In this document: piece by piece, positions 16,588-25,247 of the stretch
How positions within the stretch are numbered: position 1 is the stretch's first letter
How the letters are laid out: every line of letters starts with the position of its first letter
From: JALZCH01 sp036387315
Lineage (GTDB): Bacteria > Acidobacteriota > Blastocatellia > Pyrinomonadales > Pyrinomonadaceae
Assembly (NCBI GenBank): GCA_036387315.1
Contig: DASVTY010000026.1
Coordinates: 13,567 to 77,566, forward strand
Direction: 5' to 3'
DNA: 64,000 nt
Made by a program: the position numbers and the translations under genes
The notes under the pieces: generated by a model
Database searches by the model: none
What the model was told of the DNA's origin: nothing
Seen by the model: only the letters and a program-made list of their open reading frames with translations

Positions 16588-17075
16588 TTCGTCGCCGAAA
16601 CTGTGCCTTCAAGCTCTTTCAAAACCTTTGCAGCTTCTTCTTTATGTTTGCTCTGCGGATATTTTTCGACGAGCGTTGAAAGATAAGCGATTGCTTCCTC
16701 GCGCAGCGTTTCCGGCGCGTATTTCTTTTTGTTTTCTTCCGATAGCTTGGCTAAATCAATTTTCTGCTTGCCTCGTCCGGTCGCCAGATAATAGCTGCTC
16801 ATTCCGGCGTAATAAAGCAGCGCATCCATTTTTGCAAACTGAATGCCGCCGGATTCGACCGCGACAATCGCTTCGCTGCTGCGTTCGAGCGCGCCAATGT
16901 GCCGTTTTTTTATAAAATATTGATACGCGACATCGAGATTATGCAGCGCATCCGCCTCAATCGGATTAATCGTTTGCTTCTCCGATTTTTTCTGGGGCAA
17001 AGGCACGCTAATCTGCGCACTGGAAGCCGCTGAAAATAAAATAATCAAACCGAATAATAAAACCGCTTTTTTCAT
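16584..17075 (-). CDS. Small secreted helical-repeat protein
   Basis: 163 residues from the ATG at 17075; the frame is open upstream but that part overlaps the MTA phosphorylase gene in another frame. A signal peptide (MKKAVLLFGLIILFSAASSAQ) is followed by helical text resembling tetratricopeptide or YfiO-like repeats (ALHNLDVAYQYFIKKRHIGALERS; AIAYLSTLVEKYPQSKHKEEAAKVL, each read in shorter parts). It probably works in the periplasm as a protein-binding scaffold. It sits 4 bp after mtnP and overlaps the next gene by 4 bp. Confidence 0.7.
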   Translation of the reverse strand: MKKAVLLFGLIILFSAASSAQISVPLPQKKSEKQTINPIEADALHNLDVAYQYFIKKRHIGALERSSEAIVAVESGGIQFAKMDALLYYAGMSSYYLATGRGKQKIDLAKLSEENKKKYAPETLREEAIAYLSTLVEKYPQSKHKEEAAKVLKELEGTVSATK

Positions 17076-17079
17076 AAAT

Positions 17080-17955
17080 TTATTTCGGCGCATATTTCCC
17101 GATAATTGCTTCGAGCTTTTTCGCCGTTTCCGTGTTCCAAAATTCGGGCGCGGTGAAGATTGCGTTTTTGGTTGCGCCCGCAAACTGATTTGGTGTTGTT
17201 TTGGCGGTGACACGTTGCACGGCGTCTTTCATAATAAGTTGTGCGTTACGGACGTTTTTATGCAGATATTCGATGACCATTTCAACCGAAACTTCGTCGT
17301 GTCCTTCGTGCCAGCAATCATAATCGGTGACAAGCGCGAGCGTCGCGTAAGCAATCTCGGCTTCGCGCGCGAGCTTTGCTTCCTGCAAATTCGTCATCCC
17401 GATAATATCCATTCCCCATTGTCGGTAAACATTCGATTCGGCTTTGGTCGAAAACGCCGGACCCTCCATACACAAATAAGTCCCGCCGCGATGAACCGTC
17501 ACGCCGACGGTTTTACAGCTTTCTTCCAAAATATCGCCAAGCTCATTGCAAACAGGATGCGCGAAAGTGATGTGTCCGACAATTCCCTGCCCGAAAAACG
17601 TTGATTCTTCGGCGCGGGCGCGCGTCCGGTCGAAAAACTGATCTGGAATCACCATATCCGTCGGCTTGTATTGTTCCTGCAAAGAACCGACCGCCGAAAC
17701 CGACAAAATATACTCGATGCCGAGCAATTTCATTGCGTAAATATTTGCGCGAAACGGCAGCTCGGTCGGCAAAATCCGATGCCCGCGCCCGTGTCTGGCT
17801 AAAAACGCAACTTCGACGCCTTCCAATTCGCCGATAATAAAAGCATCCGAAGGCTTTCCAAACGGCGTGTCAACTTCAACTTCTCTAACATTCTTCAATT
17901 CGGGCATCTGGTATAAACCGCTGCCACCGATAATTCCAATTTTTACCTGTTCCAT
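17080..17955 (-). CDS. mtnP: S-methyl-5'-thioadenosine phosphorylase
   Basis: 291 residues of the purine nucleoside phosphorylase fold. Family landmarks are IGIIGGSGLY at the N-terminus, the phosphate loop FLARHGRGHRILP, the base-binding part YLCMEGPAFSTKAES and MTNLQEAKLAREAEI. It splits 5'-methylthioadenosine, the by-product of spermidine-type polyamine synthesis, to adenine and methylthioribose 1-phosphate. The length fits (about 280-290). It lies in the middle of the ten-gene operon; the polyamine genes of the window lie 25 kb away. Confidence 0.92.
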   Translation of the reverse strand: MEQVKIGIIGGSGLYQMPELKNVREVEVDTPFGKPSDAFIIGELEGVEVAFLARHGRGHRILPTELPFRANIYAMKLLGIEYILSVSAVGSLQEQYKPTDMVIPDQFFDRTRARAEESTFFGQGIVGHITFAHPVCNELGDILEESCKTVGVTVHRGGTYLCMEGPAFSTKAESNVYRQWGMDIIGMTNLQEAKLAREAEIAYATLALVTDYDCWHEGHDEVSVEMVIEYLHKNVRNAQLIMKDAVQRVTAKTTPNQFAGATKNAIFTAPEFWNTETAKKLEAIIGKYAPK

Positions 17956-17961
17956 CTTTTA

Positions 17962-18804
17962 TTAAACTTCTATTTTATTAGCTTTTAGTTTTCCGTTTTC
18001 TTCCGTCAAACGACAAAGCGGTGCTTCTGAATCGTGATAAAAAAAGCAAAGCCAATTTTCTTTCACCGCTTGCGGCAATAATTTCTTTTTATTTTCAAGC
18101 GTTTCCAGCGGAAACAAATCGTAGCCCATAATCCACGGCAGCGGAAGATGCGCCGTCATCGGTATCAAATCGGCGAAACTGTAAAATGTCTCGCCGCCGC
18201 TCGTTAATTTAACGGTTTGCATAGAGCCGTTGTGACCGCGCATTTGCTGCATTGTTAAACCAGGCACGACTTCGTAATTTTCCGGTTTTAATTCGAGTTG
18301 TCCGGTTTCAAGAAGCGGTCGCCAATCGTCGGCGATATAACTCCCTCGGTCGCGCATTGTCGGGTTTTCGGCGTGTTCGTATTCGGTTCCGGAAACAAAA
18401 TAACGCGCGTTTGGAAACGCCGGAACGGCTTTTTCGTTTTCATCCGGTTTTGTATTGCCGCCTGCGTGGTCAAGATGCAGATGCGTGTTGACGACGATTG
18501 TAATGTCTTCGCACTTGCAGCCGGTTTTTTCAAACAACGAATCGGTAAACGTTTTTTGACGATTGATGCCGTAGATTTTCGCTTGCTTCTCCGTCCATTT
18601 TTCGCCCATTCCGGTTTCAATCAAAATGCGCTCGCTATCTGTTTCGATAAACAAACAATTCGTCTGCATTCGAATTCGATTCGATTCGTCCGGCGGGCAA
18701 ACTCGTTCCCAAAGAGTGCGCGGGACGATGCCGAACATCGCCCCGCCGTCCAATCTGAATTCGGTGTCGGGAATTATTTCTATCTTGAAATCACCGAAAA
18801 TCAT
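17962..18804 (-). CDS. Metallo-beta-lactamase-fold hydrolase
   Basis: 280 residues with the metal-binding motif HLHLDHAGG at about 110-118, the second histidine in RGHNGSM (about 188) and an aspartate in FADLIP. This layout fits the broad MBL hydrolase group that includes quorum-lactonase-like enzymes. The substrate cannot be told from sequence. The start codon overlaps the stop of the parvulin gene by one base and the gene leads directly into mtnP (6-bp gap). Confidence 0.85.
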   Translation of the reverse strand: MIFGDFKIEIIPDTEFRLDGGAMFGIVPRTLWERVCPPDESNRIRMQTNCLFIETDSERILIETGMGEKWTEKQAKIYGINRQKTFTDSLFEKTGCKCEDITIVVNTHLHLDHAGGNTKPDENEKAVPAFPNARYFVSGTEYEHAENPTMRDRGSYIADDWRPLLETGQLELKPENYEVVPGLTMQQMRGHNGSMQTVKLTSGGETFYSFADLIPMTAHLPLPWIMGYDLFPLETLENKKKLLPQAVKENWLCFFYHDSEAPLCRLTEENGKLKANKIEV

Positions 18805-20204
18805 TATTTTCGGGTTTTAGGCTGTGCGGGCGCGGGTTTGGCGACTTCGGCGTCTCCGCCTTTTTGCGGCGCAGGCTGCATTCCCGGCGGCATACCCGGC
18901 ATTCCTTCGGTTTCACCTTCGGGAATTTCCGGTGCTTTAATGCTTACTTGTTCGGGCGCAGGAACTTCAATCGGATTTTTTTCGAGAATTTTGTCCAAAA
19001 ATTTCTTAACTTTGTCTTGCTGGACGTTTTGCCGGACTTGCTGTTCCATTGACGCGGGCTGCGCAAACGGGTTTTGCGGGTCGCGCGCCTGCGTCATAAA
19101 CAAAATGTGACGGACGTTGAAAGTGTCTGCTTCTTTGCCGTCTTTGTCTTTGGTTTTGCCTCTTCCTTCGAGCTTGATAATGTGATAGCCGTATTGCGAT
19201 TCAACCAACTTGTCGGCGATTTGCCCGGGTTCGAGATTGTTCGCCGCCAATTCAAACTGCGGGACGAACTGACCTTTTGTGACGTTTTCGTACAAACCGC
19301 CTTTATCTTTGCTGCCCGGATCGTCGGAAAATTCGGCGGCTAATTTGCCGAAATCTTCGCCCGCTTTGACGCGCGCTAAAACCTGCTCGGCTTTTTCGCG
19401 CACTTTCGCCGGATCGAATTCCGGGTGCGCGGCGACATAAGCCTCGATTTCTTCTTTCGTGGGCGTTAATTCCTTTTCGTGCCGCTTTCCGTATTCGGAA
19501 GCGAGCGTTCTGGCTTGCTGAAACTGAATTTGAAGCTGAACCGCGCGATCCCGGTCGAGTCCGGTTTCTCGCGCGAGATCGGCGGCGATATGAGCTTTCG
19601 CCCATTGCTCGTGGATGTACGTTCGCTGCTCCGCGCCGATGCTTGCAGCCTGCGGCGAGCGTTTGGTCAAACTTTTGAGGAATTCTTCAAACTTTTTCTC
19701 ATTTTCCGGGTTTTGATAATAAGCCTCGACTTGTTCTTTGGTGATTTTTTCCGAAGCCCAGCCGAGCGGCGGTCCCGGATCGTTGGGTTTGCCCGCGTCG
19801 GTTTTGAGTTTTTGGTCATAGGCGAGAGCTAAAATTTCCATTTCGGTAAGTTTTAACTGTTCGCGCATCTCCGGTTCGTCGGCGATTCCTTCAATTCGGG
19901 CTTGACGCGCGATGGCGAGCAATGGTTTAAGCTGTTCTTCCAAAAACTCTTTGAGCGCTTCCGGGCTGCCCGCTAATTCGGAAATCGCCTGCGGCTGCGC
20001 TTTAAATTGACTTTGAACGAGCAATTCGACATCTTCGGGCGCCAATTTTGTGATCGCTCCCTCGGTCAGCCGATGAATTCGTTTTTCTTCGATGGCGTGC
20101 GCGCCGTATTGCGAATGCCACAGCAGCAAACCGGCTGCGACCGCTAAAAATATAACTAATAAAGTAAGTGCTCTTCCGACCATTTTGTTATTAATTCTCC
20201 TCAA
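18804..20204 (-). CDS. SurA/PrsA-type parvulin peptidyl-prolyl isomerase, membrane-anchored
   Basis: 466 residues. One N-terminal membrane anchor (about 9-29, ALTLLVIFLAVAAGLLLWH) leads to a helical chaperone part and a parvulin domain (about 255-365; AEEFSDDPGSKDKGGLYEN-type motif and QYGYHIIKLEGRG). The last 60 residues are Pro/Gly/Met-rich. It catalyses prolyl isomerisation and chaperones exported proteins. It is a close tandem paralogue of the next upstream gene, with which it shares the SQYGYHIIKLE and VRHIL motifs; the order anchor/lipoprotein suggests a recent duplication with divided roles. Confidence 0.88.
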   Translation of the reverse strand: MRRINNKMVGRALTLLVIFLAVAAGLLLWHSQYGAHAIEEKRIHRLTEGAITKLAPEDVELLVQSQFKAQPQAISELAGSPEALKEFLEEQLKPLLAIARQARIEGIADEPEMREQLKLTEMEILALAYDQKLKTDAGKPNDPGPPLGWASEKITKEQVEAYYQNPENEKKFEEFLKSLTKRSPQAASIGAEQRTYIHEQWAKAHIAADLARETGLDRDRAVQLQIQFQQARTLASEYGKRHEKELTPTKEEIEAYVAAHPEFDPAKVREKAEQVLARVKAGEDFGKLAAEFSDDPGSKDKGGLYENVTKGQFVPQFELAANNLEPGQIADKLVESQYGYHIIKLEGRGKTKDKDGKEADTFNVRHILFMTQARDPQNPFAQPASMEQQVRQNVQQDKVKKFLDKILEKNPIEVPAPEQVSIKAPEIPEGETEGMPGMPPGMQPAPQKGGDAEVAKPAPAQPKTRK

Positions 20205-20223
20205 AAACTAAACGTCTTTTTGC

Positions 20224-21507
20224 CTATTTTTTAGATTTTTTATCACCCGCCGGAGCTTCTGTTTGCGGCGCGGTCTGCGGCGGCATCGGCGCGGGCGCTG
20301 CCGGTAATTCGACTTTTATGTCTTCCGGTCGCGGCAAGCTGATTTGATTTCGCGCCACGACTTCTTCTATCCATTGGTCGCGTTTTTGTGTTTTTACGCC
20401 TTCGCGCGCTTTGTCAGCCATTCCTGTCGGCGGCGCGTAAGGATTTGCGCCGCTTGCGGGCGCCGAAGTCATCAGCAAAATATGCCGCACATTGTAAGTT
20501 TCGCCCGCTTTATTTTCGAGCTTGATAATGTGATAGCCGTATTGCGATTCGACCAGATTTTCGGCGACTTTGCCGTTTTCGAGAGCGAGCGCGGCGGCTT
20601 CAAATTCAGGAACCATTTGCCCTTTTTTGACGTTTTCATACAAACCGCCTTTGTCTTTGCTGCCCGGGTCTTCGGAAAACTCTTTGGCGAGCTTGCCGAA
20701 ATCTTCGCCCGATTTCGCGCGCGCCAAAACCTGCGCGGCTTTGTCTTTGATTTTCGACGAATCGAGTTCGGGGTGTTGCTTGACGTAATCGGCAATCTCC
20801 GTCTCGCTTGCCGTCATACTCGCGTCGGACTTTCGGGCGTACTGCTGCGCCAAAAACTGCGCCTGCTGCAAAGCGATTTGCAATTGAGTTTCGCGTTTCT
20901 GGTCAAAACCTTCGCTGCGGGCTTTTTCCGCTCTAAGGGAGATTTTCGCCCAGCTTTCGCGCGCTCTTTTCAATTCTTCTTCGGTGAATTCGGTTTTGCC
21001 CGTGGCGCCTTCTTCCGCGCCGCGCTGTTTAATCAAATCCAAAAATGTGTTGAATTTCGTTTCGTTTTCGGGATTTTGGTAGAAAGCCGTAACCTGTTCC
21101 GGCGTAATATCGGCAAAAGGCGGCGCGCCTTTGCTGTTCTGAGTATCGTACGCGGTCGCAATGACGGTCGAAGCAATAAATTCGAGCTGCTGTTTGTTTC
21201 CGGGATCATCAGCCAAACCGTTTTTGCGCGCTTCGGCGGCGACGGCGAGCAGTTTTTTCAAATCATCGAGAAACTCTTTGATTTGTTCGGGGCTTCCGGC
21301 AATCATTTGCTGGCTTTGCGGCGGCAAAGTTTTGATGACAGCCGATACGTCGTCCGCAGTGAGACTAGTTAAAGCGGCGGCTGATTGGGTTTGCTGCTGC
21401 GCGCCCGGCGTTTTAGCGTTTTTGTTGCACGCCGACGAGGCGGTAAAACTAACTGCTAAAGCGGAAATTATAAAAACGTTTTTAAGTTTGACAGATTTTT
21501 TATTCAT
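20224..21507 (-). CDS. Parvulin peptidyl-prolyl isomerase lipoprotein
   Basis: 427 residues. A signal peptide ends in a lipobox-like FTASSAC, giving a lipidated cysteine at about position 27. The chaperone-like helical part and the parvulin domain (KEFSEDPGSKDKGGLYE; SQYGYHIIKLENKAG; YNVRHILLMT) follow. The C-terminus is Pro/Ala-rich. It is the tandem paralogue of the gene 19 bp downstream. Both likely fold outer-membrane or secreted proteins in the periplasm, one lipid-anchored and one held by a helix. Confidence 0.87.
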   Translation of the reverse strand: MNKKSVKLKNVFIISALAVSFTASSACNKNAKTPGAQQQTQSAAALTSLTADDVSAVIKTLPPQSQQMIAGSPEQIKEFLDDLKKLLAVAAEARKNGLADDPGNKQQLEFIASTVIATAYDTQNSKGAPPFADITPEQVTAFYQNPENETKFNTFLDLIKQRGAEEGATGKTEFTEEELKRARESWAKISLRAEKARSEGFDQKRETQLQIALQQAQFLAQQYARKSDASMTASETEIADYVKQHPELDSSKIKDKAAQVLARAKSGEDFGKLAKEFSEDPGSKDKGGLYENVKKGQMVPEFEAAALALENGKVAENLVESQYGYHIIKLENKAGETYNVRHILLMTSAPASGANPYAPPTGMADKAREGVKTQKRDQWIEEVVARNQISLPRPEDIKVELPAAPAPMPPQTAPQTEAPAGDKKSKK

Positions 21508-21512
21508 TAAAT

Positions 21513-21917
21513 TTAGTGTTTTTCCATCGGCTGGACTAATTCAAGCAAAACGCCGCCCGACGACGCCGGATGCACGAATGCAATCAGGCAATTGTCTGCA
21601 CCGACACGCGGTTTTTCGTCAATTAATCTCGCGCCTTGTTCTTTAAGCTGCGCTAGCGCGGCTTCGATGTCTTCGACTTCGACGGCGATATGATGAATTC
21701 CGCCGCCGCGTTTTTCTAAAAATTTGGCAATCGGCGAATCATCCGCCGTCGGTTCGAGCAATTCGATTCTGGTTTCGCCAATCGGCAGCATCGCCACGCG
21801 AACCTTTTGTTCTTCGACAATTTCGGCGTGCGTCTGTTCCAATCCGAGAGCGTCCTGCCAAAATTTCAACGCTTCGTCAATTCCTTTAGTCGCAATTCCA
21901 AGATGATTGATTTTCAT
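21513..21917 (-). CDS. mce: Methylmalonyl-CoA epimerase
   Basis: 134 residues, the normal size. The VOC fold shows metal ligands in INHLGIAT (His), ETRIELLEP (Glu), GIHHIAVEV (His) and GVLLELVQP (Glu). It interconverts (R)- and (S)-methylmalonyl-CoA in propionyl-CoA metabolism. In the operon it stands with meaB, the chaperone of methylmalonyl-CoA mutase, which strongly supports the assignment. It overlaps the preceding gene by 4 bp. Confidence 0.93.
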   Translation of the reverse strand: MKINHLGIATKGIDEALKFWQDALGLEQTHAEIVEEQKVRVAMLPIGETRIELLEPTADDSPIAKFLEKRGGGIHHIAVEVEDIEAALAQLKEQGARLIDEKPRVGADNCLIAFVHPASSGGVLLELVQPMEKH

Positions 21918-22528
21918 TTCTGCTCCAAAATTGCGATAAAAATCCGCATTAAATTTTCCAGGTCTTCCAACAAATCAAAACTTTTGATGTCTTGTAAAAT
22001 GACTTTTTGGTTTCGATTCAACTCACCAAATTGCCAGATGTTTCCGGTCGTCACCGCACCGTAAATTATTTGTTGCTCGGTTTCGTCTGCTTTATCGAGC
22101 GCAATCATTTCAACGGCAAGCTGCGTAAAACCCCGCGTTAAATCCGCGTTTTTGGCTTCCACAACAAGCAAGTTTCGGTCGTGCCGGAGGAAATAATCAA
22201 GCGAGCCTTTAAGTTGATGATTATATTCAAACCAATATTCCGAACTCAGTTTGGATTGAGTTAAGCGCCTTAACTCTGCCATAACCGGCGCAATTAAAAA
22301 TTCACGGCGCGTAATTTCATTTTCCAAACTAATGTGAATCAAAGCATCTTCGACTTGTTCACGAAGGCGCTCCAAAACGCCCAATTCACGGTCTGCGCTC
22401 GGCAATTCGAGTCTGGCATTTTGCTTTTTGTAACCAAAATACGCGACGACATCTTCAGTGCTGGCGCGCATCCTGAAATAATCGTGAAAAGTATAAGACT
22501 GTTCTGGAGAAATAATCTGTCGCATCAT
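21914..22528 (-). CDS. Unknown protein with PD-(D/E)xK-nuclease-like core
   Basis: 204 residues. A helical N-terminal half is followed by LKGSLDYFL, then LLVVEAKN and a helix TQLAVEMIALDKA. The spacing D...(12)...ExK with a following Gln/Glu helix is the restriction-endonuclease-like core seen in many uncharacterised proteins. I cannot assign a family. It is embedded between meaB and mce with 4-bp overlaps on both sides, an unexpected place for a nuclease-type protein, so it may be a metabolic-operon passenger. Confidence 0.6.
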   Translation of the reverse strand: MMRQIISPEQSYTFHDYFRMRASTEDVVAYFGYKKQNARLELPSADRELGVLERLREQVEDALIHISLENEITRREFLIAPVMAELRRLTQSKLSSEYWFEYNHQLKGSLDYFLRHDRNLLVVEAKNADLTRGFTQLAVEMIALDKADETEQQIIYGAVTTGNIWQFGELNRNQKVILQDIKSFDLLEDLENLMRIFIAILEQK

Positions 22529-23472
22529 AATTCGATTTTAGCCAAAATCTCCTCAACCGCCGAATACGGGTCACATTCTTTGTTTGCTACCGACAACGCT
22601 AAATTTTCCAATTTTTCCTTCGCGCCATTTCTGTTTAAAGCTTTCGTCAAAAGACTTTCCCGTAATAATTCTAAAAGCCGCCAGTGCGCGATTGATTTGC
22701 GGCGCTCCAGGCTCGATTCGTTTTGTTTTTGATAATCCGCGTAAGATTTGATTGCCTGTGACAAATCTTCGATGCCTTTGTTTTCGGTTGCGATTGTCCG
22801 CACAATCGGCGGCATCCACATATCCGGTCGGTGCGCAAGATCGAGCAGTGCTTTTAATTCTTTTTCGGTGCGAATTACGCCTTCGCGGTCGGCTTTGTTG
22901 ATGACGAAAACGTCGCCGATTTCCATAATTCCGGCTTTGATCGCTTGAATATCGTCGCCCATTCCCGGCACTAAAACCACGACCGAAACATCTGCGGTTT
23001 TGACGATTTCCACTTCGTCCTGACCGACGCCGACTGTTTCGACAATAACTTTTTCGTAACCGGCGGCGTCAAGAATCGCTACCGCGTCAACCGTCGCCCG
23101 CGACAAACCGCCGAGATTCCCGCGCGTTGCCATCGAGCGAATAAAAACGTTTTTATCGAGTCCGAGCGCCTGCATTCGAATGCGGTCGCCTAAGATAGCG
23201 CCGCCCGAAAAAGGACTCGAAGGATCAACGCAAACAATCCCAATGCGCTCGCCTTTTTCGCGATAAAACAACGCCAATTTATCAACGAGCGAAGATTTCC
23301 CCGCGCCGGGCGAGCCTGTAACTCCGATCACCAAAGCGCGCCCGGTTTTCGGAAATACGCCTTTCATCAAATCGGCGGCGTCTTCGGCTCCGTCTTCGAC
23401 TTTGGAAATCGCGCGAGCCACAGCTCGCAAATCGCCCGCCAATATTTTTTCCAGCTTATTCTCGTCAATCAT
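22525..23472 (-). CDS. meaB: Methylmalonyl-CoA mutase-associated GTPase MeaB
   Basis: About 315 residues from the ATG at 23472 (MIDENKLEKIL); an open extension of 22 codons to 23538 has no clear start signal. The G domain shows Walker A GSPGAGKSS, the ETVGVGQDE switch segment and NKADREG for guanine. Motif CVDPSSPFSGGAILGDRIRM is diagnostic of MeaB/ArgK. It loads and protects the B12-dependent methylmalonyl-CoA mutase. It heads the ten-gene minus-strand operon; the mutase gene is outside this window. Confidence 0.92.
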   Translation of the reverse strand: MIDENKLEKILAGDLRAVARAISKVEDGAEDAADLMKGVFPKTGRALVIGVTGSPGAGKSSLVDKLALFYREKGERIGIVCVDPSSPFSGGAILGDRIRMQALGLDKNVFIRSMATRGNLGGLSRATVDAVAILDAAGYEKVIVETVGVGQDEVEIVKTADVSVVVLVPGMGDDIQAIKAGIMEIGDVFVINKADREGVIRTEKELKALLDLAHRPDMWMPPIVRTIATENKGIEDLSQAIKSYADYQKQNESSLERRKSIAHWRLLELLRESLLTKALNRNGAKEKLENLALSVANKECDPYSAVEEILAKIEL

Positions 23473-23557
23473 CCTGTTTGTCGTCTTTTTGAGCGGCAGC
23501 GCAAAATATGATTTTCTCATTTTTCGCCATAAAAGCAACCCATTGAGGAACTGAGAA

Positions 23558-23683
23558 TTAGAGCGGTTATGGAATCAGTGTATTAGTAGCAACGAAATCA
23601 ACGGTAGTGAGCGAGTCAATTAACAAACCCGCTCACTACCGTTCGCGGTACTGATATGTACATCCATGCTTGAATTGCTCTAA
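23558..23683. mobile_element. MITE-like element, copy 1
   Basis: 126 bp bordered by inverted TTAGAGC / GCTCTAA with a nested palindrome around GGTAGTGAGCG...CGCTCACTACC. A second copy at 37327-37465 shares the termini, TTATGGAATCAGTGT and the inner palindrome. It carries no gene, so it must move in trans if it moves. Confidence 0.6.
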
Positions 23684-23685
23684 AA

Positions 23686-23730
23686 ACGGAGAACGGATAA
23701 CCGCTTTATTCTCAGCTATCCGTTCTCCGT
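23686..23730. repeat. Hairpin of GGAGAACGGATA next to the MITE-like element
   Basis: Perfect 14-bp arms ACGGAGAACGGATA and TATCCGTTCTCCGT enclose 17 bases. Flanking GAACTGAGAATT (23548-23559) and TTCTCAGTTC repeats after it suggest that the MITE-like element landed inside an older short-word palindrome. Confidence 0.65.
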
Positions 23731-23760
23731 CTCCGGTTCTCAGTTCTCAGTTCTCAATTC

Positions 23761-24261
23761 TTAAACCATCGGTTCATCCGCCGAAGGTCCGTACATCGAA
23801 GGCACGGGAATGTTTTTTAAACGCATATAAACCGAAAGCTGACCGCGATGGTGAATCAAATGGTTAAAACACATTCCGCGAATAGCGGCGATGCGCGGCA
23901 ATTGGAAAAAAACCTGCTCGCCGTTGCGCAAAGTCCAGGGTTGCATAAAGTGCTCGTCCGGCACATCTTTTAAAGCGTCGAAACAATTTGCCAGCGCTTT
24001 GTCGAACATTTCGACCAGTTCTTCGGTTGTTTTCGCCGTTTTCGGAACGTAATCTCCGGCGGCAAAATCAATCTGCTCTTTTTGAATTATCGTGGCGAGC
24101 CAGCCGGTCATTTCGACGACATGCGTGGCGAGCCTGCCGAACGACGTTGATCTTTCGTGCGGTTTCCAATCAAATTCGCTTGCGGGCAAGCGTTCCAACA
24201 TTTTACGGGTGGTCGCGGCTTCCTGTTTTAACTCAGCCGCGAGAACTTCGCTCAAACTCAT
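23761..24261 (-). CDS. DinB-family four-helix metalloprotein
   Basis: 166 residues from ATG 24261, where AGGAG lies 8 bases upstream; the longer frame to 24303 has no such signal. DinB histidines appear in GRLATHVVEM and NHLIHHRGQL, the expected metal triad on helices 2 and 3. DinB proteins include thiol transferases (bacillithiol or mycothiol S-transferases) and DNA-damage-induced proteins. The substrate cannot be deduced. It is a stand-alone gene beyond the repeat cluster. Confidence 0.85.
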   Translation of the reverse strand: MSLSEVLAAELKQEAATTRKMLERLPASEFDWKPHERSTSFGRLATHVVEMTGWLATIIQKEQIDFAAGDYVPKTAKTTEELVEMFDKALANCFDALKDVPDEHFMQPWTLRNGEQVFFQLPRIAAIRGMCFNHLIHHRGQLSVYMRLKNIPVPSMYGPSADEPMV

Positions 24262-24516
24262 AATTTTTGCTCCTGTATAAAAGAATGGAAAATTAATATA
24301 CAAGATGCTTTTTGCGGCGGCAAATCCGAATATAAATTGAAACTAATATTTTATATTGCATCATTTTCATTCAACCCGATTGTCTTAAAGATGCTTTTTC
24401 AAACCCAAAAAATAAAACAGCAAAAACATCGGCAGAATCCGTCAGGCAAAGTGAGCACGAAAGTAAGCTCAATATTTAAACGACTTAAATCTATTTTTTA
24501 AACTCTTTCGGCAATC

Positions 24517-24532
24517 TGGCATACGCATTGCA
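24517..24532 (+). promoter_or_regulatory. Sigma-54 promoter for a secreted protein
   Basis: TGGCATACGCATTGCA has GG (24518-24519) and GC (24530-24531) separated by exactly ten bases. Transcription would start near 24543, about 44 bp before the start codon at 24587. Confidence 0.7.
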
Positions 24533-24586
24533 TTTTCGCTTGCCATAACGAACAGAGAAATTGAATTTAAATAAACAGGAGAAGAG

Positions 24587-25186
24587 ATGCGAACGAACAA
24601 ACTTCACGGATTTAATTTTTTGTTGGCGATTATGGCAACGGTTCTTTCATTTTCCGGTTTTGCAGCCGCAAACACAGTTTCAAAAGCTAATTCTGCGCGG
24701 TCAAGCAAAATCGCTCTCGAAGCGTTATCAAACAAAATAAAAACGGATACGGGCATCAGCGATGTCAGCTTGAAGTTTGAAAAAGTGAATCAGTACAGCA
24801 TTTCAAAATCAACAATCGGCGTTAAAGGCAGCGCCAAATATTTCATTAACTCAGAGTTTGTCACTCCTCTGACGTTTGATGTCAAAGTGAACACGGCGGA
24901 TTTTAGCGTTGTAAACGTCAATTATGATTTTGAAGACGCCGACGACACCGTTGCAGTCGGTTCGCCGGTTGAGGAAAACATTACTCAAAAATTATTAAAA
25001 CAAATCAAAAATCAACATAAGACGGCAAACGTCGTAATTTCGATTGATAATTTAGAAACGCTGGAAAATCAATTAAAAGGAACCGGCGAAGTCAGAATCG
25101 GCGATTTCGAGTGGCGCAGAATCGAATTTGACGCCTCGCTCAATAAAAAAGGCGTCGGAACGGTTAAATATAAAATTCAGGAATAA
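24587..25186 (+). CDS. Secreted protein of unknown function
   Basis: 199 residues with a signal peptide (MRTNKLHGFNFLLAIMATV then FAAANT). The mature part is beta-rich with alternating hydrophobic and charged residues (VSLKFEKVNQYSISKSTIGV; FDVKVNTADFSVVNVNYDF) and no cysteine. I do not recognise the family. AGGAG at 24578-24582 supports the start. It stands alone between a sigma-54 promoter and a strong terminator, so its synthesis should depend on an NtrC-type activator. Confidence 0.65.
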   Translation: MRTNKLHGFNFLLAIMATVLSFSGFAAANTVSKANSARSSKIALEALSNKIKTDTGISDVSLKFEKVNQYSISKSTIGVKGSAKYFINSEFVTPLTFDVKVNTADFSVVNVNYDFEDADDTVAVGSPVEENITQKLLKQIKNQHKTANVVISIDNLETLENQLKGTGEVRIGDFEWRRIEFDASLNKKGVGTVKYKIQE

Positions 25187-25201
25187 GTTGAGTTTGAGAG
25201 A

Positions 25202-25247
25202 AAAAGAAAAGCGGCGAATTTAAAAGTTCGCCGCTTTTCTTTTTTTT
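25202..25247. terminator. Bidirectional terminator
   Basis: AAAAGAAAAGCGGCGAA pairs with TTCGCCGCTTTTCTTTT. It ends the secreted-protein gene and also covers the end of the opposing acyl-CoA dehydrogenase gene. Confidence 0.9.
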
